NCBI GenBank assembly: GCA_049115715.1
Contig: JAGDZQ010000006.1
Span: forward strand, 372,001 to 436,000
Source of the DNA: JAMZMI01 sp049115715
GTDB taxonomy: Bacteria > Bacteroidota > Bacteroidia > Cytophagales > Cyclobacteriaceae
DNA length: 64,000 bases
Direction: 5' to 3'
In this document: piece by piece, positions 18,366-26,292 of the stretch
Layout: each line of letters starts with the position of its first letter
How positions within the stretch are numbered: position 1 is the stretch's first letter
The notes under the pieces: generated by a model
What the model was told of the DNA's origin: nothing
Databases searched by the model: none
What the model saw: only the letters and a program-made list of their open reading frames with translations
Translations under genes and position numbers: made by a program

Positions 18366-19126
18366 TCGTGTATGTTTTTGACCGGCTCTTTTTGAATACC
18401 CGAACCAAGAGTATCGATGATAATAAATCCAACTGCTAGTAGCGAAATGCTCATCATAAAGGGCCGATATTCATTAAGCTCAAAATTTATCAAAAACATT
18501 TTACCAAAATAATATGCACTAATCCCAATACTGAGATAAGTAAAAAGAGGAGCTGCTTTCGAAAAAGAAGCCATTCGATTCAACCTTTCTTCACCGGTCG
18601 CTTGCTTTATTTCCCTGATGATGTTTCTCAATGTGAATAACAAATAAGCATTTACCCCAACAAAAATAACCATCTGTAAGAGTTGAGTATTCAGACTTCC
18701 ATCCCAATCGATCAATGATTTTGTGAGATATGATAAAAACAATAAAATGGCAACCCCTATGAAGATTGGATGAACCACGTTAGTAATGGTGAATGATTTT
18801 TGATCAAGCGGTTGGACTTTGGAATGTTTGAAACATCTTCTATTGAAAATTAATGGGAACATCTGCATAAGAAAGTATATCCCTATGGTGAGTAATGTGA
18901 ATACAGTAGATGAAAAAGTAGGATAAAATGAAAGTAATGCCAAAACAAGAAAGCCTAGAACAACATTGATGTTATTCATTAATCGATAACGCCTTACCGC
19001 TGTTTCGCTTATGAGGGAATCACTGCTTTCGTTTGTGAATTTTGATAAAAGTAGTTTAGGTAGAAAAACTGAAAGACCAAGTATTTGGACAATAAATGCG
19101 AGATTAAAAATAAATGTTTGATTCAT
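18362..19126 (-). CDS. Polytopic membrane protein of unknown function
   Basis: 254 residues with about seven hydrophobic segments and short loops (for example NVVLGFLVLALLSFYPTFSS, FTLLTIGIYFLMQMFPLIF, PIFIGVAILLFLSYLT, MSISLLAVGFIIIDTLG). It overlaps the sigma factor by 4 bp (ATGA) and is the first gene of the unit. I do not recognise a family. It could be a sensor or a regulated target of the sigma factor. No catalytic or metal-binding pattern stands out. Confidence 0.7.
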   Translation of the reverse strand: MNQTFIFNLAFIVQILGLSVFLPKLLLSKFTNESSDSLISETAVRRYRLMNNINVVLGFLVLALLSFYPTFSSTVFTLLTIGIYFLMQMFPLIFNRRCFKHSKVQPLDQKSFTITNVVHPIFIGVAILLFLSYLTKSLIDWDGSLNTQLLQMVIFVGVNAYLLFTLRNIIREIKQATGEERLNRMASFSKAAPLFTYLSIGISAYYFGKMFLINFELNEYRPFMMSISLLAVGFIIIDTLGSGIQKEPVKNIHE

Positions 19127-19388
19127 GATTATGTTCTTTTTTTCTAGTTAGTGGCCAAACTTGAAGAACATTACACCTCTAAAGATTTTTTCTAATCGGA
19201 GCGTTTTGAGAAACGAGATTGTGTCGCGTGACAATGGTGATATCGCCAAGCTATCAGGCGTGCGCCACAAGCCTGACAAGTGCCGATAAAGCAATGTATC
19301 AGCCAGTGCTCACAAAGTATCCAGATTGCACTGTGTCGGAAAGAGAAAAACCCTGAGAAAGGGAGCTTATTGAAGGCACCAAAATCTT

Positions 19389-19613
19389 TCAGCGACAGAT
19401 GCGTGAACGATTTGCACCGAAATCAGCCATAAAGTACTTTGGCGTATAGCCAATAGCACCTATGCTTGTTGTATAACTCCAATTCCAACATGACTCGGAG
19501 ATTTGATACGGAAAAGCATCAGTTTTGTCGTACTTAGAAGACTTTCTATATAGAGCAATAACTCGTTTTACTCTTTTTTGGAGTTGCGCAACATCAACGC
19601 CTGCTATCAGCAT
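19389..19613 (-). CDS. Uncertain short ORF in a degraded-looking interval
   Basis: 74 residues, starting MLIAGVDVAQLQKRVKRV, with no signal peptide, membrane segment or motif I know. The DNA of 19127-19634 has a higher GC content and different word use from its neighbours and contains no other frame of note, so this may be a remnant of imported DNA rather than a working gene. Confidence 0.25.
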   Translation of the reverse strand: MLIAGVDVAQLQKRVKRVIALYRKSSKYDKTDAFPYQISESCWNWSYTTSIGAIGYTPKYFMADFGANRSRICR

Positions 19614-19634
19614 TGCTCTTCGGGCAGTCTTACT

Positions 19635-20030
19635 CTATCTGGACGCAATATCATGACAATCTCCTTTGTAGCGAACAAAAATACTGATCCACAGTGCTCG
19701 TGACCACCGGAACGTCAATGGTAATAAGGCAATCACAAGGACGATTAATGCTATGATTACATCCAGCACTTGTACGTTTTCAAATAATAATGATAACAGA
19801 ATCCATACGCCCAAAAAGTAGGCAGTATTAAAACCGTAACTGACGAACATGGCTCCATAGTAATATCCTGGTTCTGGCTCAAAAGTCTGACTGCAGCAAG
19901 AACAGGTTTTGTTCATTTTCCCTGATTTCTTTAGGCTATACAAGGTGTTTTCGGGAAACATGCGCCCTTCTCTGCATCTGGGGCATTTAGAAGTAATAAT
20001 ACTGGTCAGCCAAGAGGTGTTTGCTTTCAT
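19635..20030 (-). CDS. DUF983 family zinc-ribbon membrane protein
   Basis: About 131 residues from the preferred start MKANTSWLTS (an ATG at 20084 is upstream). An N-terminal zinc-ribbon-like part has two Cys pairs (CPRCREG and CSCC), followed by EPGYYYGAMFVSYG, the DUF983 signature, and two transmembrane segments (YFLGVWILLSLLF and VIIALIVLVIALLPL). The family's function is not established. It starts just downstream of the AraC regulator on the same strand, so co-transcription is possible. Confidence 0.85.
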   Translation of the reverse strand: MKANTSWLTSIITSKCPRCREGRMFPENTLYSLKKSGKMNKTCSCCSQTFEPEPGYYYGAMFVSYGFNTAYFLGVWILLSLLFENVQVLDVIIALIVLVIALLPLTFRWSRALWISIFVRYKGDCHDIASR

Positions 20031-20092
20031 TTCAATTCTGTTTAAGCAAAATAAACGCAATCGACTGGAAGACCGCTCAGACAATTCGAATG

Positions 20093-20983
20093 TTATGTAG
20101 CACGATTTAGTGTTTCTTTAAATTGTTCGGGGTTAAGGTCAGAATGTTTTTTGAAAAAACGAAGAAAATAAGATGAAGAGGAAAACTGCAATTGCTCAGA
20201 AACTTGATTCACTGTTAAGTCCGAATAGGCAAATAGGCGCTTTGCTTCAAGCAAAAGTCGACTTGAGATAAGGTCTGTCACCGTTTTTCCGAGTGCTTTC
20301 TTACAGATACTATTCAAATGGGGGGCGGACATGTGCATCAAATCGGCATATTCACTTGGCTTCTTTAATGTCACATAGTGTTCTTCAATAAGCTGCTCAA
20401 GTTTCCGCAATCGTTGTGTAGAGATATTGGCCGAGGCAGTTCCTTTGTCGATCGGATAACGTTTTGCAAGTTTAAGTAGCAGAAGATCCAAATAGCTTCT
20501 TAATATTCTCAGGTCTACTGTTGAGGATTTTCTAAACTCCATATCCATTTCCTCAACAATGAATGCGATAGACTGCTCTTCAGAGGGTAATTGAATAACT
20601 GGGTTTGCATTCAAGGAATGAAAAAAGGGAAATTCGATCAGACTGTTTTGATGTAAGTGCATCTGATAAAATTCTCTTTGAAAGAAAATAATATAACCAT
20701 CTGTGTCTGGCTCCAAATCCCATGAGTGAACCTGCCCTGGGCTCATCAGAAAAAAGGTGTTTGGCTTCACTGGATAAGTTCTAAAATCAATGCTATGATC
20801 TCCTCCTCCATTTGTCACATAGAGAAGAAGATAGAAGTCGTGATTATGAGGACGACTAACGAACTTATGGTTTTCGAGATGCGGCTTAAACCTCTCTATA
20901 TAAAATGAATTCGCATTGGCTTTTGAGCTAAAATCATCAAGATTATAAAGTGGTGGTTTAATAGAAGAAGTAGGTTTTCCCAT
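20093..20983 (-). CDS. AraC-family transcriptional regulator with cupin sensor domain
   Basis: About 296 residues from MGKPTSSIKP (an ATG at 21019 is upstream). The N-terminal cupin-like domain includes SRPHNHDFYLLLYVTNG and MSPGQVHSWDLEPDTDGYIIFF, the usual effector-binding part. The C-terminal AraC DNA-binding domain (last 100 residues) has two helix-turn-helix units (EYADLMHMSAPHLNSICKKALGKT and VSEQLQFSSSSYFLRFFKKHS). It lies just downstream of the beta-glucan locus on the same strand. It could respond to a sugar from that pathway, but nothing in the sequence proves the link. Confidence 0.9.
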   Translation of the reverse strand: MGKPTSSIKPPLYNLDDFSSKANANSFYIERFKPHLENHKFVSRPHNHDFYLLLYVTNGGGDHSIDFRTYPVKPNTFFLMSPGQVHSWDLEPDTDGYIIFFQREFYQMHLHQNSLIEFPFFHSLNANPVIQLPSEEQSIAFIVEEMDMEFRKSSTVDLRILRSYLDLLLLKLAKRYPIDKGTASANISTQRLRKLEQLIEEHYVTLKKPSEYADLMHMSAPHLNSICKKALGKTVTDLISSRLLLEAKRLFAYSDLTVNQVSEQLQFSSSSYFLRFFKKHSDLNPEQFKETLNRAT

Positions 20984-21149
20984 ATGTAATACCCAGAGCT
21001 TTACGTGCCAGGGACTCAAATTTACTTAGAGTAGATGAGCCTTTTTTATACCTAGACTCAATTATTACACTGCCTATGCAAGTATTCAGTATCCCAAAAC
21101 TAAAAATCATAAGTAGAGCTATATGGGCAGACTACTTCATGCAATGCTC

Positions 21150-22034
21150 CTAAAACTTCAACTTCTCATCCTTATCCCAAATACCCCAGTAAGCCCCGAC
21201 ATCTCCTTCATCTCCTACTTTCCAAGATTCATCAAATGATGAGAAATAGAAAATCTCAATATCTTCTTCTGCTGACCAATGCTGTGTGTTGATAAAGTAT
21301 TTCATTGCGTTCTCCTCAGAAGGGACAGCTCCGCCGAGAGGAGTTCCTTGATCGGGCCAACCGGTCTCAGAGATTATAACCTTTTTACCGTTTCCGGCAT
21401 TTACAGCTTTTCTATACATATCTTTCATGTACATGAGCGAATAGTCCTGATCGCAGCTTTCCCAAAACGGGTAACAATTGGCAAGAAGGACATCACAAGC
21501 TTCTGTAATAGCAGGTCTGGCTTCAAATTCGTAGTAGGCATCCACATATCCAACTGGTACACCTTTTATGGCTGCTTTGGCTCTGTGTAAAAACTGAAGC
21601 AATTCTTCTTCAGTCAGATCCTTGCGGTACATAACTTCATTTCCAACCGCGGCAATGTCTACATATCCTGCATTTGCCAATTCAATAAGATTAGCCACTT
21701 CTTTTTCGTTCGTTTCAGGATCGTCACCAAGCCATGCTCCTACGAGTGTTTTGATTCCCATCTCGTGTGCAATTTTAGGAATGAGTTCGTTTCCTTCTGT
21801 GCATGAAAAAGAGCGCACCCATTTCGTATATGGCTTAATGATCTCCAGTCTTCTTCTTACTTGATCTTCCGATAGTTGATCTCCTGGCTCCTGCCCTTCC
21901 ATATATGGACTGAAACATAAACCGTGCATCCCACTTTGCAAATACTTCTTGTATAAATCCTCAAGTTCTTCCTGACTTTTTCCTGCAAAATCTACAGAAG
22001 CCAATGAAAGAAATCGTTCTTTTCTTCTAGACAT
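21150..22034 (-). CDS. GH17 family glycosidase without signal peptide (cytoplasmic)
   Basis: 294 residues, a complete GH17 TIM barrel: the acid/base motif AAVGNEVMY (Glu133) and the nucleophile motif ISETGWPDQG (Glu223). GH17 enzymes act on beta-1,3-glucans. The N-terminus (MSRRKERFLSLASVDFAG) has no signal peptide, so the enzyme is expected in the cytoplasm, where it would work on short glucan oligosaccharides brought in by the sugar symporter encoded immediately upstream. A second GH17 with a lipoprotein signal sits at 24998, so the locus seems to split one activity between two compartments. Hydrolase or transglycosylase action cannot be told apart by sequence. Confidence 0.9.
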   Translation of the reverse strand: MSRRKERFLSLASVDFAGKSQEELEDLYKKYLQSGMHGLCFSPYMEGQEPGDQLSEDQVRRRLEIIKPYTKWVRSFSCTEGNELIPKIAHEMGIKTLVGAWLGDDPETNEKEVANLIELANAGYVDIAAVGNEVMYRKDLTEEELLQFLHRAKAAIKGVPVGYVDAYYEFEARPAITEACDVLLANCYPFWESCDQDYSLMYMKDMYRKAVNAGNGKKVIISETGWPDQGTPLGGAVPSEENAMKYFINTQHWSAEEDIEIFYFSSFDESWKVGDEGDVGAYWGIWDKDEKLKF

Positions 22035-22055
22035 AATCCTATTTTTATCCTTTAT

Positions 22056-23489
22056 TTATAGTTCTCCCCTTCGCTCTACCAGCTCAGCTTTAATTTCTCT
22101 GGATCTGGCCTCAGTGAGACTGTACTTCCACATAACTAACATTGCCAAGGAGGCAGTCACAACTGGAATAATAATATCTGCTATTCGCAATTTCTGCATG
22201 GTTTCGGCTGTTTGTACGGCTGCTCCCCCATCAAAGCCAACTACTTTTAATACCAATCCACCCAATACCAAAGCCAGAGCTTGTCCTAGTTTCACCATCC
22301 ACCAATAGATCGCTCCAAAAGTTCCTTCTTTTCTTGGCATGCCATTTTCGAGCTCATCTAAATCACATACATCTGCCGTCATACTCATCATCAGCGTAAA
22401 CAAGCCCCCGATTCCAAATGCCATCAATGGGATAGGCATAAAGATTAGCCAAGGATTATCGGGATTGAATGCCCACCACTTAATCATGTAGCCAACAATC
22501 GAGATTCCTGTGGAAATGAGGAATGCTTTTCGCTTTCCTAATTTGTTAGCAATCCAGGTAATAATAGGGATAATTAAAAACGCTGTTGCCAAGGCACTTA
22601 CTGTAGAAAACCATGCAGGCCAATTTCCAGCATCGGCATAACTTCCATTATACATGTAGAAAACGATAATAAAGAAGCTGAAGGAAGCAACCAGTTGAAA
22701 ACCATTAAAAACTAAAAACGTAGCTCCGCAAAGCTTCATAAATGGTTTGTTTTTGGACACCTGAACAATTCCTTTAAAAAGATCAACCAAATTAGATAGT
22801 ACTGTACTAAATGATATTTCTTTTCGATTCTCCATTCTGGCAGCATCAATACCCTTACAAAATATGGCTGGTAACACTCCCAAAACGATACAAATTCCAC
22901 CTACAACCAATGACAATTGTCTAACTCCTACTGCTTGTGTTTCAAATAGATCCGGATCTGCAATAATGACCCAAAACCATGGCACAACCATCCAGGCAAT
23001 CTGTCCCACTATCTGAGAGAAAGCCATCAAGCGTGTACGTTCATTGTAGTCTGAAGTCATCTCATATCCAAGCCCAACAAGGGGTGTGGCGTACATCGTG
23101 TTACCAATAAGGAAGATCATGGAGAATATCAGAAAATACCAAAAGTTGTAGGTTTGAGAATTTTCTGGATTAAGCTGCCATAACACGGCGAATAAAATAC
23201 CACTAAGGATTGCTCCAATAAAAATATACGGTCTTCTCCTTCCAAATCTTGACTTTGTATTATCTGAGATAAATCCCATTAAAGGGTCAGTAAGGGCATC
23301 AAAAATCCGAGGTAATCCTCCAAGAAGTCCTGCCAGAAATGGATCCATCCCAAATGCTGTAAGCAAGAAGAACATGAATATGGCCAATGAACCTGGTAAT
23401 AGATTTAGAACCAAATGACCGGCACCAAATGCAGCCTTCTGGCCAAATGGAACCCTATCCTTCAAAGGTGTAGTTGCTGTTATACTCAT
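22056..23489 (-). CDS. GPH-family sugar:cation symporter (MFS fold)
   Basis: 477 residues with 12 predicted transmembrane segments and the family loop MGFISDNTKSRFGRRRPYIFIGA (about 72-94), typical of glycoside-pentoside-hexuronide symporters. It should carry a glucoside or gluco-oligosaccharide across the inner membrane with a cation. It overlaps the GH30 gene by 4 bp and is followed by the cytoplasmic GH17, so import and intracellular breakdown are linked. The likely substrate is laminaribiose or a longer beta-glucan oligomer, by context. Confidence 0.92.
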   Translation of the reverse strand: MSITATTPLKDRVPFGQKAAFGAGHLVLNLLPGSLAIFMFFLLTAFGMDPFLAGLLGGLPRIFDALTDPLMGFISDNTKSRFGRRRPYIFIGAILSGILFAVLWQLNPENSQTYNFWYFLIFSMIFLIGNTMYATPLVGLGYEMTSDYNERTRLMAFSQIVGQIAWMVVPWFWVIIADPDLFETQAVGVRQLSLVVGGICIVLGVLPAIFCKGIDAARMENRKEISFSTVLSNLVDLFKGIVQVSKNKPFMKLCGATFLVFNGFQLVASFSFFIIVFYMYNGSYADAGNWPAWFSTVSALATAFLIIPIITWIANKLGKRKAFLISTGISIVGYMIKWWAFNPDNPWLIFMPIPLMAFGIGGLFTLMMSMTADVCDLDELENGMPRKEGTFGAIYWWMVKLGQALALVLGGLVLKVVGFDGGAAVQTAETMQKLRIADIIIPVVTASLAMLVMWKYSLTEARSREIKAELVERRGEL

Positions 23490-24985
23490 GATTGTTTCAT
23501 TTGAGGTGAAATAATGATTGTCTGGATGGCTTGAGGATTAATAGAAATGGCTACCTCCTGCTCATCTAACTTCAATGTGAAATACTTTTCGTCTGCTCCT
23601 TCGTTGAAAACGACTACAGCAATGCTGCCATCTGGATTTTTAGCTGCTGTTACCATCAAAGATTCGTCGGTGTTTTCAACTCCAATAACCTGAGCTTCTG
23701 GTCTGATGAATTTGCTAAAATGCGCAAGCGTATAAAATATGGGTGTGAAATATACTTCGTCATTTTCAGGGTCTACGATAACCGGAGCTACACACCAGTT
23801 CTCAAACCAATTGGGTCCACCTTGCTTATCCAGCACCATGTTCCAATCGACCCAACCGTCTACCCAATTATTGAGGCATCCGATAATATCTCTTGCATAG
23901 CGATGAGTGGGTACGTATTTTGGATGCAGGTATTTTTCATCTTCAGCAGCCCAATCCCATCCCCAATCGGTAGCTTCTTTGCTCCAATACCAAGCATCGT
24001 CTTTCCATTTAGGGATTTCTGAATCTACACATGCTTCTGTTTGTATCAAGTATTTATTGGGAGCTTTTTGATGCGCGTACTGCAAGTCTTCAGGAAAAAC
24101 TTCGTAGGTACTCTCGTACCAATGAACTGCAGTACCTGCGTAGTACTTGGAGGTTCCTTCGTCCTTATACATGGCGTCTACCCATTCTTTTAACCCGGCA
24201 CGGTTTTGATCATAGCCTAGTATTTTCACTGCACCTTTTCCATCTGCTTCCAGCTTGGGGCCTAGGTAGTTTTGCACAAAATCTGTCATCTCTTCTGGTG
24301 AATAGTGCATACTCTCCCAGTTGTTGCCATTGCCGTGCGGCTCATTCTCCACGGTTAATCCCCACATTTCGATACCTTCAGCTTTGTAAGCGTCAATGTA
24401 TTTGGAAAAGAAGAGCGCCCAGGTATCATAGTATTCTGGCAAGAGCTTACCTCCTACCCAATGGTTGTTATCCTTCATCCAAGGTGGGGCTGTCCAGGGT
24501 GAAGCGAATATATTGAAGCCATCTTCGGAGATTTCCAAGGCTTCTTTTATCATCGGGATGAGGTCATCCATGTCTTCTTCTATGGAGAAATTCTCCAACG
24601 TCGTATCTCCCGCTACTGGTGCATAAGAATAGTTACTAAGAGAAAAATCACATGAATTAATATGGGTTCTAGTCAGAGAGTAATTCGCACCGTCCCTACC
24701 GAAATAGGCTTCTAAAATTTTGCGTCGATTTTCTTTCCCTAACTTATTCAACAGATAAGCTGAGGATTCGGTGAATGCACCTCCAAACCCAGTGATGGTT
24801 TGCAACTTTTGCTCGGGTATGAGCTTAATTGCAGACTTATCATCGGAATCTGAAAATGTTGTGATTTTTTGAAGATTATTGCCATTTGCTGATGTTTCGT
24901 ATACATCAACTGGCAACTTATTTTCCGTCGTACATGCGCTCAACATTGCTATTATCAAGAGTATGGTATAGATTTTTTTAAGCAT
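23486..24985 (-). CDS. GH30 family beta-glucanase/glucosidase, lipoprotein
   Basis: 499 residues with a lipoprotein signal (IAMLSAC, Cys18). The GH30 fold is clear from ITGFGGAFTESSAY near residue 64, SPWTAPPWMKDNN (162-174), acid/base Glu215 in TVENEPHG and nucleophile Glu317 in LIQTEACVD. GH30 enzymes in beta-glucan loci usually cleave beta-1,6 linkages (side branches of laminarin) or beta-glucosides. The position next to a GH17 lipoprotein suggests both act in the periplasm or at the membrane on branched oligosaccharides. The exact linkage is inferred from context. Confidence 0.92.
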   Translation of the reverse strand: MLKKIYTILLIIAMLSACTTENKLPVDVYETSANGNNLQKITTFSDSDDKSAIKLIPEQKLQTITGFGGAFTESSAYLLNKLGKENRRKILEAYFGRDGANYSLTRTHINSCDFSLSNYSYAPVAGDTTLENFSIEEDMDDLIPMIKEALEISEDGFNIFASPWTAPPWMKDNNHWVGGKLLPEYYDTWALFFSKYIDAYKAEGIEMWGLTVENEPHGNGNNWESMHYSPEEMTDFVQNYLGPKLEADGKGAVKILGYDQNRAGLKEWVDAMYKDEGTSKYYAGTAVHWYESTYEVFPEDLQYAHQKAPNKYLIQTEACVDSEIPKWKDDAWYWSKEATDWGWDWAAEDEKYLHPKYVPTHRYARDIIGCLNNWVDGWVDWNMVLDKQGGPNWFENWCVAPVIVDPENDEVYFTPIFYTLAHFSKFIRPEAQVIGVENTDESLMVTAAKNPDGSIAVVVFNEGADEKYFTLKLDEQEVAISINPQAIQTIIISPQMKQS

Positions 24986-24997
24986 CTCTAATTTCTT

Positions 24998-26284
24998 TTA
25001 TGGGGTTTTAACTAAATCCGGTTTTTGGGATGGTAGCTGTACCTCTTTTATCAGTTGTGATTCATTGCCTTCATATGTTTTGGAGATCATGATTCCGTCT
25101 CTGGACAAGCCCTTAAAAACTCCTTCGTCTACTAGATTCCATATAGCATACTTCGCTTGTCCTTTGGATGTAAAAAGTCCGAAGTGATTTTCAGATCCAC
25201 CTGGATTTTGTGCATCCTTCCATGTCTCATCAAAAGCTTCGAAATAGAAGCACGCTATGTTTTGGCTATTGGTCCAATCTCGAATCAGTGAGTAATAAAG
25301 TCCCTCTTTGTACTCATCTGATGCCTTGGAGCCTTCCGCACCATAATGTCCATTAGAAAAACTGGCCCAGCCAGTTTCTCCAATGTGAATCGGTTTATCA
25401 GCACCAATACTTTTCATATACTTCTGTACTCCCTCGTATTGAGAGATTGCATAGTCTCGTGCGCGAAGCATCATTTTATCTATCTTCTCCGAATCTGAAA
25501 GACCACCTTCGCTTTCAAGCACTCCCCAAAAAACAGGATTGTAGTGTGTGTCATGCATGGGATAGGTATGCATGGAAATGAAATCAACTGCACGGATGAG
25601 GTTGTTTAGATCTTCCACATGATATTCCGAACTTCCACCTCCCCATGATGCAAAGTTGTCTGAGCTCGTGATCCACAAGTCTTTATTCAGCTTACCTGAT
25701 GTTTTCAATTCCTGCAGATAGTTTACCCATTTCAAAATAACATCTGGCTGCACGTAATAAGAAGCAGCCCATTTCACCATAGCCTCATTGCCAACTGCAA
25801 TGACTTTGACGATATCAGGGTATTGATTGGCCAGCGCGACGGCTCTTCCGATCTCAGCTTCGTTGTGCTCACTCTCTGTGTTATGATCAACTGGTAAACC
25901 TGTCCAGGCATTTTTGCAATCGATCCAGGCACCTAGCATGATGTACATTTCGAAACCGGACTGCTCTTCCTTCAACTCACTGATCGCTTTTAATACATTA
26001 GAGGCATGAGCCAATTGCACATTATACGTTCTCAAGACCCTGACGCCCATGGCTGATAAGATTTTCATATCGTCCTTCAATTCACCCACGGACGGCTGAA
26101 TGTCTCGGGTTCCTTGTCTGTATCCACCGTAAGAAATAGCGAGATAATCCTGATTACCCAAGATGTCTTTAGCTGTTACGATTTTTTGAGATTGCATAGA
26201 TTCTTGTTTTTTCTCTTTTTGACTACAAGACAATGTGCACAGGGTGATCATGATTATTGCCGCGATTTTCTGCCTTGTCATCAT
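24998..26284 (-). CDS. GH17 family beta-1,3-glucanase-like lipoprotein
   Basis: 428 residues. The lipoprotein signal ends at Cys20 (LCTLSC). The TIM barrel carries acid/base Glu167 (AVGNEAMVKW) and nucleophile Glu303 (HIGETGWASF), as in GH17. It is longer than the cytoplasmic GH17 at 21150 and only distantly similar to it, so the two are not recent duplicates. It is likely to act on beta-1,3-gluco-oligosaccharides in the periplasm before transport. It is 12 bp upstream of the GH30 gene and 8 bp downstream of the phosphorylase gene, in the same transcription direction. Confidence 0.88.
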   Translation of the reverse strand: MMTRQKIAAIIMITLCTLSCSQKEKKQESMQSQKIVTAKDILGNQDYLAISYGGYRQGTRDIQPSVGELKDDMKILSAMGVRVLRTYNVQLAHASNVLKAISELKEEQSGFEMYIMLGAWIDCKNAWTGLPVDHNTESEHNEAEIGRAVALANQYPDIVKVIAVGNEAMVKWAASYYVQPDVILKWVNYLQELKTSGKLNKDLWITSSDNFASWGGGSSEYHVEDLNNLIRAVDFISMHTYPMHDTHYNPVFWGVLESEGGLSDSEKIDKMMLRARDYAISQYEGVQKYMKSIGADKPIHIGETGWASFSNGHYGAEGSKASDEYKEGLYYSLIRDWTNSQNIACFYFEAFDETWKDAQNPGGSENHFGLFTSKGQAKYAIWNLVDEGVFKGLSRDGIMISKTYEGNESQLIKEVQLPSQKPDLVKTP

Positions 26285-26292
26285 TGTATGGT

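Noticed and set aside
21111..21137. Possible terminator after the cytoplasmic GH17
   Set aside because: Only 6 bp can pair (AAGTAG/CTACTT) over a 15-base loop, too weak to list as a feature.
24031..24516. 161-residue plus-strand frame inside the GH30 gene
   Set aside because: Lies antisense to a GH30 gene with all catalytic motifs; no signal or domain of its own.
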